Source: Parvularculaceae bacterium UBA4496
GTDB taxonomy: Bacteria; Pseudomonadota; Alphaproteobacteria; Caulobacterales; Parvularculaceae
Direction: 5' to 3'
DNA length: 5,191 bases
NCBI GenBank assembly: GCA_002388885.1
Contig: DGNI01000133.1
Coordinates: 1 to 5,191 of the forward strand
The position numbers and the translations under genes are program-made. The notes below the pieces were generated by a model. The model was given only the letters and a program-made list of their open reading frames with translations. It ran no database searches and had not been told where the DNA came from. Of the stretch, positions 1-5,191 are shown piece after piece. Every line of letters starts with the position of its first letter. Positions within the stretch are counted from its first letter, which is position 1.

Positions 1-1091
1 CTGGCGTGATCGGGCATGAAATCGGTCACAATCAGCGCCGTCACATCGCCAAACGCGTCAGCCGGACGAACCTTGCACAGATTGGCGCGGTCGCTGCAGC
101 CATACTGACCGGCGATCAGCAAACGGCGCAGGCGATCGGTCAGGGCGCGCAGCTTTATCTCTTAAGCTTCTCCCGCGAGCAGGAGTATGAATCCGATCTT
201 GTCGGCACCCGTCTTTTGGCTTCGTCAGGGTACGACCCATTGGGCGCTGCGCGGTTCCTCAACACACTGGGCGCTTGGACCAATCTCGAGGCCCAGATCG
301 CCGGGGTTCAACAGCCGCCGGAATATCTGAAAACACACCCCAACTCCGCCAATCGTGTTCAGCGCGCCGCGCAGGAAGCAAACGCCCTGCGTCAGGCTGG
401 TTCTGCGTCGGACGAGGTTAACCGCAATGTTTTTCTCAACGCTATTGACGGCATGATCTATGGCGATGATCCGCAGACGCAAGGTTACATCGAGGGGCGA
501 ACCTTTATTCACCCGCAGATCGGCCTTTCCTTTACCGCGCCGATGGGTTTTGAACTGGCGAACTCGTCTCAGGCCGTGACGGGAAGATCGTCCTCGGGCG
601 CGCAGATGCAGTTCACCGGCGCTTCGAGCGAAAAGGCGCCAGCAGCGCTCATCGAACAGGAAATTTCTCAGTCGCTTGGCGTCAACCTTGGTCCGGCGCG
701 CTCCGGCAATATCAACGGCAGGCCCGCCGCCATGGGCCGCGCCCGGGCGAACGCGAATGGCGCGGCGGTTGATGTCACGGCCTATGTCATTCGCTGGCAG
801 GGAACGACGAATTACATGTTCCTGTGGGTGACGCCGGCAAACCAGACGGCGCAGCTCGATCGCGCGCTGCAGCAGTCGGTAGAATCGCTGCGGAACGTTG
901 ATCCCGGATCGTTGCGCGTGCCGGATCCAATCCGGGTCGATGTGGTGACCGCGCAATCGCGTGACACCGCCAGCAGCCTCGCGCGCTATATGGCGTTTCC
1001 TTCGCATCAGTTGGAGCGGTTCGCGATTATGAACGGCCTTGGAAGTGCGGCGAGTATACAGGCCGGGCAGCGCTACAAACTGGTAAGGTAA
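1..1091 (+). CDS. M48 family zinc metalloprotease with C-terminal LysM-like tail (5' partial)
   Basis: This is the C-terminal part of an M48 (Ste24/BepA-like) zinc endopeptidase; such proteins usually act in the periplasm or at the membrane in protein quality control. The frame is open from the left edge (first full codon at 3), so the GTG at 6 is an internal valine, not a start. Numbering from that codon, HEIGH at residues 4-8 (bases 15-29) is the HExxH zinc site. The third ligand is probably Glu60 in the EYESD motif, which has the ExxxD spacing seen in M48. The THPNSANRV stretch near residue 112 ends the catalytic domain. A region of about 150 residues follows, starting with an IDGMIYGDDP motif and a FIHPQIGLSF strand. 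The last 50 or so residues (NGLGSAASIQAGQRYKLV) resemble a LysM-like module. Roughly 100-130 N-terminal residues, including any signal peptide, lie outside the window. The family call is firm; substrate and location are inferred. Confidence 0.92.
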   Translation, partial: GVIGHEIGHNQRRHIAKRVSRTNLAQIGAVAAAILTGDQQTAQAIGQGAQLYLLSFSREQEYESDLVGTRLLASSGYDPLGAARFLNTLGAWTNLEAQIAGVQQPPEYLKTHPNSANRVQRAAQEANALRQAGSASDEVNRNVFLNAIDGMIYGDDPQTQGYIEGRTFIHPQIGLSFTAPMGFELANSSQAVTGRSSSGAQMQFTGASSEKAPAALIEQEISQSLGVNLGPARSGNINGRPAAMGRARANANGAAVDVTAYVIRWQGTTNYMFLWVTPANQTAQLDRALQQSVESLRNVDPGSLRVPDPIRVDVVTAQSRDTASSLARYMAFPSHQLERFAIMNGLGSAASIQAGQRYKLVR

Positions 1092-1136
1092 GCGACAGGA
1101 CGATCCCTCTGGATTTCCTGCTTCGTTCTGCCTTCC

Positions 1137-1153
1137 GGCCTTGCACCAAGGCC
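1137..1153 (+). terminator. Hairpin after the M48 gene, possible weak terminator
   Basis: GGCCTTG (1137-1143) and CAAGGCC (1147-1153) form a perfect 7-bp stem with a 3-base CAC loop, 46 bp after the protease stop codon. No T-run follows, so it is not a standard intrinsic terminator. It may be a weak terminator, a 3'-end stabiliser for the protease mRNA, or a leader element of the next gene. The structure is seen directly; the role is a guess. Confidence 0.35.
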
Positions 1154-1214
1154 CCCAATCGCTAAGGTCCGCGGCGAGTTTAACGCCTGTTCACGGCCAT
1201 CGCGCCGGGACCAC

Positions 1215-1221
1215 AAGGAGG
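1215..1221 (+). promoter_or_regulatory. Strong Shine-Dalgarno site of the 98-residue protein
   Basis: AAGGAGG, a full match to the anti-Shine-Dalgarno complement, lies 7 bases before the ATG at 1229 and fixes that start. It is by far the best plus-strand ribosome binding site in the window, so the small protein is likely made in greater amount than the two genes after it. Confidence 0.85.
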
Positions 1222-1228
1222 AACGAAA

Positions 1229-1525
1229 ATGGCGATTGACGGCAAGTGGAACCTCACGATCAAGACACCCATGGGAGACCAGACGGCGACAGTGGCCCTG
1301 AAAGAGGAGGGCGGCGCCCTGACCGGCGAAATGTCCGGCTCGCAAGGCGGCGGCCCAATTGAAAACGGCTCTGTCGACGGCGATACGGTGAAATGGGACG
1401 CCAAGATCACTACCCCGATGCCGATGACGCTTGAGTTCGAAGGCAAGCAGGAAGGCGAGAACCTGAACGGCTCCGTGAAGCTCGGTTCGTTCGGCAATTC
1501 GACCTTCACCGGCGTGCCTGCGTAA
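1229..1525 (+). CDS. Small glycine-rich beta-strand protein with two similar halves, function unknown
   Basis: The protein is 98 residues, with no signal peptide, membrane segment or cysteine, so it is probably cytoplasmic. I do not recognise a named family. Alternating polar and hydrophobic residues broken by Gly/Asn/Asp turns suggest a small all-beta fold. It contains an internal duplication: KWNLTIKTPM (residues 6-15) matches KWDAKITTPM (55-64) at a spacing of 49. After a one-residue gap the pattern continues, with Leu31/Leu79, Gly33/Gly81, Gly41/Gly89 and Gly47/Gly95 all 48 apart. The start is secured by the AAGGAGG site. The gene is the first of three on the same strand, 11 bp before the DUF885 lipoprotein gene, so it is probably co-transcribed with it. 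It is a real gene by ribosome site and composition; the role is unknown, and ligand binding by a lipocalin-like barrel is only speculation. Confidence 0.85.
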   Translation: MAIDGKWNLTIKTPMGDQTATVALKEEGGALTGEMSGSQGGGPIENGSVDGDTVKWDAKITTPMPMTLEFEGKQEGENLNGSVKLGSFGNSTFTGVPA

Positions 1526-1536
1526 GAGTTGCACCC

Positions 1537-2910
1537 ATGATCCGGATCGCCGCCGCCATCGCCGCTGGTTTCTTAGCTGCTGCATGCGGCGGCGAACCAT
1601 CTTCAGAACAGGCACCTGCCGCCGCCTTGTCGGCTGATGCGTCGCAAGTTGACGAAATGGCGGAGAGCGACGATCGCTACGTCGCCGCGCAGGAAGACGC
1701 CGCCAGTCTCAACGCCATCGCCGAAAGTTTCGTCAAACTGGCGCTCGCCGCGGGCGAACACGACCCGGCATTTGTTGACGCCTATCACGGACCAGTGGAA
1801 TGGGCGGAAGCTGCGAAAGAACTACAGCGTTCGCTTGATGCGCTCGAGCAGGATGCGCAGGGGCTGTTGATCAGCGTGCGCCGCGCCAATGGGGATGAGC
1901 CAGGCATTCGCGGCGCCATGCTTGAAAAACTCATCGTGGCGGCGCTGACGCGCATCCAGATGACCAAAGGCGATACGTTTTCCTTTAATGAAGAGACGCG
2001 CCTTCTCTATGACGCCGTTGCGCCAGAATATAATGTCGCGCAGTTCGATACGATTCTTGAGAGTATCGATGCGCTTATTCCGGGTGAAGGGCCGCTTAGC
2101 GACCGCGTCGATGCATTCCGCAACAGCCTCGCCATTCCCGAAGACAAGCTTGAGGCTGTATTCGACGCCGCGATTGCTGAATGCCGCAAACGCACGCTCG
2201 CCCATTACGCTCTGCCGGAGAACGAACGGTTCACAATCGAGTTTGTCACCGATCAGCCTTGGAGCGGCTACAACTGGTATCAGGGCGATCACGAGAGCCT
2301 CATCCAGGTCAATACGGATTTTCCGATCATTATCGACCGCGCGGTCGATCTCGGCTGCCATGAGGGCTATCCCGGTCATCACACCTGGAACGTCATGCTG
2401 GAGCGCGATCTCCTGAACGGGAATGGCTGGATCGAATATTCCGTTTATCCATTGTTTTCTCCGCTTTCCGTCACGGCCGAAGGCTCGGCCAATTACGGTA
2501 TTGAGCTGGCGTTTCCGGGCAAAGAGAAAATCGCATTCGAGCGCGACGTGCTGTTTCCGTTGGCCGGGCTAGACCCCGCAAAAGCGGCAACGCTCGAAGA
2601 GCTCAACGATCTTCGCCGCGACCTGTCACACGCGCGCAATCATATAGCCCGGGAATATCTCGACGGCCGCATCGATCGTGAGACCGCTATCGATATGATG
2701 GCGAAGTATCGGCTGGAGTCGCGTGAACGCGCGGAGCAGGGCGTGAGATTTATTGAGACCTATCGCGGCTATGTGCTGAACTACAATCTCGGCCGGTATA
2801 TTGTAGAAGGCTACATTGAAAGAACCGCTGAAGAAGCTGGCGGGCGGTGGGCAGCATTCGAAACGCTGCTGACAACGCCGCTGTCTGCATCCGATCTCGC
2901 CGGCGATTAA
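1537..2910 (+). CDS. DUF885 family putative metallohydrolase, lipoprotein
   Basis: The 457-residue protein begins with a short basic, alanine-rich signal ending FLAAAC, with Cys17 as the likely lipidated residue. Leu is at -4 rather than the usual -3, so the lipobox is slightly atypical. Gly at +2 would favour the outer membrane. The family hallmark HEGYPGHH is at residues 275-282 (bases 2359-2382); DUF885 proteins use this HExxPGHH variant of a zinc-peptidase motif. Glu315, in TAEGSANYG, is the expected position of the third metal ligand on the next helix. The N-terminal half is mostly helical, and the C-terminal part (LSHARNHIAREYLDG to RGYVLNYNLG) matches the family's helical end. At 457 residues it is shorter than the roughly 550-600 common in the family. 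A zinc-dependent peptidase or related hydrolase of the periplasm is likely, but the substrate is unknown. The start lies 11 bp after the previous stop, with only a weak AAGAG ribosome site. Confidence 0.9.
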   Translation: MIRIAAAIAAGFLAAACGGEPSSEQAPAAALSADASQVDEMAESDDRYVAAQEDAASLNAIAESFVKLALAAGEHDPAFVDAYHGPVEWAEAAKELQRSLDALEQDAQGLLISVRRANGDEPGIRGAMLEKLIVAALTRIQMTKGDTFSFNEETRLLYDAVAPEYNVAQFDTILESIDALIPGEGPLSDRVDAFRNSLAIPEDKLEAVFDAAIAECRKRTLAHYALPENERFTIEFVTDQPWSGYNWYQGDHESLIQVNTDFPIIIDRAVDLGCHEGYPGHHTWNVMLERDLLNGNGWIEYSVYPLFSPLSVTAEGSANYGIELAFPGKEKIAFERDVLFPLAGLDPAKAATLEELNDLRRDLSHARNHIAREYLDGRIDRETAIDMMAKYRLESRERAEQGVRFIETYRGYVLNYNLGRYIVEGYIERTAEEAGGRWAAFETLLTTPLSASDLAGD

Positions 2911-2922
2911 GAGCTGCGGGTC

Positions 2923-3672
2923 ATGACGTTCAAGGCGATTGTCCAGCGCGTGCATTTGTGGGCGGGGCTCATCCTCGGGATACAGGTTATGCTGTGGATG
3001 GCGAGCGGCGTTGTCATGTCGGTGTTTCCCATCGAACTCGTACGTGGAGAAACGAACGCCTATCGTGCGCCGCCGGGAGTGCTTGAGCCGGCTACATACG
3101 CGTCACCAGGCGGAATCCTCGCGCAGGCCGATGGCGCAACTTCGATTGAGCTCAAACATTTTCTGGGCAGGCCGGTTTATGTGACGCGCGGCGAGGGCGC
3201 CGCAGAGGGCATTTTCGATGCATCAACCGGCGCGCGCATATCTCCGCTTTCCGAACAATTGGCGCGGAAAGTGGCTGAAATGGACTACCTTGGCGATGGC
3301 GAGATTGTGCGGGCCGCATTAATGTCTTTTCCGCCCCAGGAATATCGAGGGCCGACGCCCGTATGGCGGCTCGATTACAACGACCGGTTTAATACCCGTA
3401 TCTATGTTTCGCCCTCCAGCGGAGAGGTGCGCGCCCGGCGTAACGACATCTGGCGGCTTTACGATTTCTTCTGGATGCTGCACATCATGGACTACGAAGA
3501 TCGGGAAAATTTCAACAACCCGCTTTTGATCACAGCATCAATTACCGGGTTCATATTTGCGTTGTCAGGAATAATAATTGTCGTCTTCCGGCTTTCGCGA
3601 GGGCGATACCTAAATGACTTGTCGTTATTCTGGTGGGGGCGAAAGAAATCGGCGAAAGCCAAAAACGATTGA
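2923..3672 (+). CDS. PepSY domain-containing two-helix membrane protein
   Basis: The 249-residue protein has a first membrane helix at about residues 12-36, after the short start RVHLWAGLILG, and a second at about 200-223. The long middle part would lie in the periplasm. This middle part shows PepSY-like elements: a GRPVYVTRGEG strand with FDASTGARISPL, and later RIYVSPSSGEVRARRND. The stretch FFWMLHIMDYEDRENF (183-197) just before the second helix is typical of PepSY-associated membrane proteins. His11 and His187 sit near the two membrane edges. The C-terminus is a short basic cytoplasmic tail (KKSAKAKND). Related larger PepSY_TM proteins are linked to iron or siderophore reduction, but nothing here proves such a role. 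The gene starts 12 bp after the DUF885 stop and is the last of the trio, ending just before a hairpin terminator. Confidence 0.88.
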   Translation: MTFKAIVQRVHLWAGLILGIQVMLWMASGVVMSVFPIELVRGETNAYRAPPGVLEPATYASPGGILAQADGATSIELKHFLGRPVYVTRGEGAAEGIFDASTGARISPLSEQLARKVAEMDYLGDGEIVRAALMSFPPQEYRGPTPVWRLDYNDRFNTRIYVSPSSGEVRARRNDIWRLYDFFWMLHIMDYEDRENFNNPLLITASITGFIFALSGIIIVVFRLSRGRYLNDLSLFWWGRKKSAKAKND

Positions 3673-3686
3673 GCTACAAACTAAAA

Positions 3687-3716
3687 CGCGCCGGAAACCG
3701 GCGCGCTGCAATTTTA
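3687..3716. terminator. Bidirectional intrinsic terminator between convergent genes
   Basis: CGCGCCGG (3687-3694) and CCGGCGCG (3698-3705) form a perfect 8-bp GC stem with an AAA loop. On the plus strand CTGCAATTTTATT follows, a T-run offset by a few bases. On the minus strand the stem is followed at once by TTTTAGTTT, which is the better terminator. It lies 14 bp after the PepSY stop and 28 bp beyond the stop of the minus-strand exported protein, so it fits termination of both converging transcripts. Confidence 0.8.
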
Positions 3717-3733
3717 TTCATATACGTTGCAGA

Positions 3734-4087
3734 TTAGAACGCGAAGTAAATCGGCTCCGGACCGACAAGCGTTTGCTCGGGCGTTTCTTCAGCGCCTTCC
3801 GCCATGTCTTTTTTCTCGGTTTGCGGACACTTCTTCTCGGCGTCGGTCGCCTCTGGCGTTGCAGAAGCCATCACATAATTGTCGCTCGCCCCTGCGCGCT
3901 GCCCCGTCATAAGTTCCAGAAACAACGGCATAGCGGCCCGTTTCTTGGTCATCTTCTGATCTTTTGAGGCAGGTGCTTCGGCAGACGCCAACACGATAAA
4001 GGGATCATCGGGGCTCGCTGCGTTTGCGCCCAATGGCGTCAGCAACGGCAGCGCCATTGCTCCAGCTATGATTATGGCTTTACGCAT
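3734..4087 (-). CDS. Exported protein of unknown function, 117 residues
   Basis: I do not recognise the family. The N-terminus (MRKAIIIAGAMALPLLTPLGANA) is a clear Sec signal peptide: a basic start, a hydrophobic core and an ANA-A site, giving cleavage after residue 23. The mature part of about 94 residues is rich in Ala, Glu, Lys, Pro and Thr and looks largely disordered. It has two more ordered stretches: a hydrophobic PLFLELMTG segment near residues 54-62 and a C-terminal end GPEPIYFAF. The mature form has one Cys, in KKCPQTEKK. The start is supported by AGGAGAGGG 5 bases upstream of the ATG. It stands alone on the minus strand, 190 bp after the alanine dehydrogenase stop, and ends at the shared hairpin. 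A soluble periplasmic or surface-associated protein is the simplest reading. Coding status is well supported by signal, ribosome site and terminator; function is unknown. Confidence 0.8.
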   Translation of the reverse strand: MRKAIIIAGAMALPLLTPLGANAASPDDPFIVLASAEAPASKDQKMTKKRAAMPLFLELMTGQRAGASDNYVMASATPEATDAEKKCPQTEKKDMAEGAEETPEQTLVGPEPIYFAF

Positions 4088-4092
4088 CTAAA

Positions 4093-4101
4093 CCCTCTCC
4101 T
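4093..4101 (-). promoter_or_regulatory. Ribosome binding site of the exported 117-residue protein
   Basis: Read on the minus strand, AGGAGAGGG ends 5 bases before the ATG at 4087-4085. It contains a strong Shine-Dalgarno core (AGGAG) and supports this start over any internal Met. Confidence 0.75.
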
Positions 4102-4107
4102 GAGCCG

Positions 4108-4137
4108 AATATGCTCACGAACCGGCGTTTTCGGCAA
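4108..4137 (-). promoter_or_regulatory. Possible promoter of the exported protein gene
   Basis: On the minus strand TTGCCG (4137-4132) and CATATT (4113-4108) are separated by 18 bases and resemble -35 and -10 boxes. Transcription would start almost at the ribosome site, giving a very short leader, which weakens the call. No better-spaced pair was found by eye in the 190-bp gap. Confidence 0.25.
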
Positions 4138-4147
4138 GCGAATAAAG

Positions 4148-4164
4148 CGCGCAAATCATGCGCG
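4148..4164. repeat. Small inverted repeat upstream of the exported protein gene
   Basis: CGCGCA (4148-4153) and TGCGCG (4159-4164) are perfect 6-base inverted arms around a 5-base centre, about 60-77 bp upstream of the ATG of the 117-residue protein. On the minus strand CTTTATT follows, too weak for a terminator. An operator for a dimeric regulator is possible. The surrounding 4165-4277 region is AT-richer, has an A7 run at 4238-4244, and shows no gene. Confidence 0.35.
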
Positions 4165-4277
4165 AAACCTTACCATAGCGTAATGTGTTCTCGCCAAATG
4201 ATACTATTCGAGCTATTTGAGATGGGCTAGGTCACATAAAAAAATCAATGACTTACCCGTATGTGTCGTGACGGCGC

Positions 4278-5191
4278 TCAGCCTGATTTGAGTGCATCGG
4301 CTGCCGAAGTGAACTTAGAGCCCAAAGCCTCCGCCACTGCCTTGTATGTCACAAGGCCGTGATGGACATTGAGACCCGCCTGGAGGTGCGGGTTTTGCCG
4401 CAGTGCATCAAGGCCAAGATTGGCGAGCATCAGCCCATATTCAAGCGTCGCATTGTTGAGCGCGTGGGACGAGGTCAGCGGAACGGCGCCCGGCATATTC
4501 GCCACGCAATAATGGATCACGCCCTCCACCAAATAGGTGGGATCTGCATGTGTCGTCGGTTTTGATGTTTCAAAACAGCCGCCCTGATCGATGGCGACAT
4601 CGACGAGCACGGATCCTTCTTTCATACCCTTCAGCATCTCGCGGGTGACGAGTTTCGGCGCGGACGCGCCCGGGATCAGGACCGCGCCGACGACGACGTC
4701 TGCAACATCCGTTTCTTCGTCGAGTGCCTCGTAAGTTGAGTAACGCGTCTTCGCGCGGCCTTCGAACAGCTCATCGAGTTCGGCCAGCCGACGGTTTGAA
4801 CGGTCCAGGATAGTAACGTCTGCGCCCAGCCCAACAGCCATGCGCGCAGCGTGGGTGCCGACAACGCCGCCGCCAATTACCAGAACTTTCGCGGGCAAAA
4901 CGCCCGGCACGCCGCCCATTAAAAGGCCGCGTCCGCCCTGATGCGCTGTTAATGCATATGCCGCCGCCTGTATGGAGAGGCGACCAGCGACTTCGCTCAT
5001 GGGCGCAAGCAGGGGAAGTCCCCCGAACCGGTCCGTAACCGTTTCATAGGCAACCGCAGTCACGCCCGATTCAATCAAGCCGCGCGCCTGATCGGGATCC
5101 GGCGCCAGATGGAGATAGGTATAAAGAATTTGTCCTTCGCGAAGTTGTACCCATTCCGTTGGCTGGGGTTCTTTCACCTTCACGATCATGT
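4278..5191 (-). CDS. ald: Alanine dehydrogenase (5' partial)
   Basis: This is NAD-dependent L-alanine dehydrogenase (EC 1.4.1.1), which interconverts L-alanine and pyruvate plus ammonium in the cytoplasm, usually as a hexamer. The visible 303 residues begin at the conserved MIVKVKEP stretch; the Met at the edge is internal, and the two bases beyond it (AC) fit the usual Asp codon. With an offset of 69 to the Mycobacterium tuberculosis enzyme, the key residues are all present: Lys6 (K75) and His27 (H96) for pyruvate binding and catalysis, Asp201 (D270) in AIDQGGCFE, and Asp129 (D198) for NAD preference. The dinucleotide site GGGVVG is at residues 106-111 and MGGVPGV just before it. [11 protein letters not shown] near the end is also typical. 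The total would be about 372 residues, the family's normal length, with about 69 missing at the window edge. It differs from the related transhydrogenase PntA in these motifs. The next minus-strand gene is 190 bp away and probably separately expressed. Confidence 0.96.
   Translation of the reverse strand, partial: MIVKVKEPQPTEWVQLREGQILYTYLHLAPDPDQARGLIESGVTAVAYETVTDRFGGLPLLAPMSEVAGRLSIQAAAYALTAHQGGRGLLMGGVPGVLPAKVLVIGGGVVGTHAARMAVGLGADVTILDRSNRRLAELDELFEGRAKTRYSTYEALDEETDVADVVVGAVLIPGASAPKLVTREMLKGMKEGSVLVDVAIDQGGCFETSKPTTHADPTYLVEGVIHYCVANMPGAVPLTSSHALNNATLEYGLMLANLGLDALRQNPHLQAGLNVHHGLVTYKAVAEALGSKFTSAADALKSG

Noticed and set aside
6..8. GTG at 6 as the start of the M48 gene
   Set aside because: It lies 3 codons before the HExxH motif, which in the family is well inside the protein, and the frame stays open to the window edge.
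225..1007. A 260-codon open frame on the minus strand opposite the M48 gene
   Set aside because: It is arginine-rich with no recognisable domain or ribosome site, and lies wholly opposite a clear protease; it is a codon-bias shadow.
1141..1174. Promoter-like TTGCAC and TAAGGT pair before the 98-residue gene
   Set aside because: The -10 matches only 3 of 6 consensus bases and the -35 overlaps a hairpin; too weak to annotate.
1073..1615. A 180-codon minus-strand open frame covering the small 98-residue gene
   Set aside because: The plus-strand gene has a perfect ribosome site and a patterned, internally repeated protein; the minus frame is Arg/Leu-rich without family features and crosses two gene boundaries.
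1822..2382. A 186-codon minus-strand open frame opposite the DUF885 gene
   Set aside because: It overlaps the conserved HEGYPGHH coding region and shows no domain of its own.
4111..4230. A 39-codon plus-strand open frame in the gap between ald and the exported protein
   Set aside because: It has no ribosome site, a basic composition with no pattern, and sits in a region better explained as regulatory.
4238..4277. Possible intrinsic terminator of ald with a T7 run on the minus strand
   Set aside because: Only a 4-bp stem (CCGT/ACGG) with a 10-base loop precedes it, and it is 12 bases away from the T-run, so it does not meet the usual form.

Overview
The window is an ordinary-looking piece of a moderately GC-rich bacterial chromosome. 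The protein types point to an alphaproteobacterium, perhaps a Parvularcula/Hyphomonas-like or sphingomonad-like lineage. They include an M48 protease with a C-terminal LysM-like tail, a DUF885 lipoprotein, a small PepSY membrane protein and an NAD-linked alanine dehydrogenase. The genus cannot be fixed from the sequence alone. No tRNA, rRNA, CRISPR array, insertion sequence or phage gene is visible.

Layout. Plus strand: the 3' part of an M48 zinc metalloprotease gene (1-1091, start outside the window); a 137-bp gap with a hairpin; then three closely spaced genes. These are a 98-residue protein made of two similar halves (1229-1525), a DUF885-type metallohydrolase lipoprotein (1537-2910) and a two-helix PepSY membrane protein (2923-3672). 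Gaps of 11 and 12 bp within the trio suggest one transcript. A perfect 8-bp hairpin at 3687-3705 closes this transcript and also serves the convergent gene on the other side. Minus strand: a 117-residue exported protein of unknown function (4087-3734), preceded by a 190-bp AT-richer intergenic region, and then the alanine dehydrogenase gene (5191-4278), which is missing about 69 N-terminal residues at the window edge.

How the genes may work together. Both metallohydrolases probably act in the envelope: the M48 protein by family habit, the DUF885 protein through its lipoprotein signal. The PepSY protein is an inner-membrane protein with a periplasmic domain, and the 117-residue protein has a Sec signal. 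Four of the six genes therefore concern the envelope. Alanine dehydrogenase is cytoplasmic central metabolism and looks unrelated. No gene stretch suggests a defence or mobile system. The most distinctive observations are the internal duplication of the 98-residue protein, its linkage to the DUF885 and PepSY genes, and the unrecognised exported protein.
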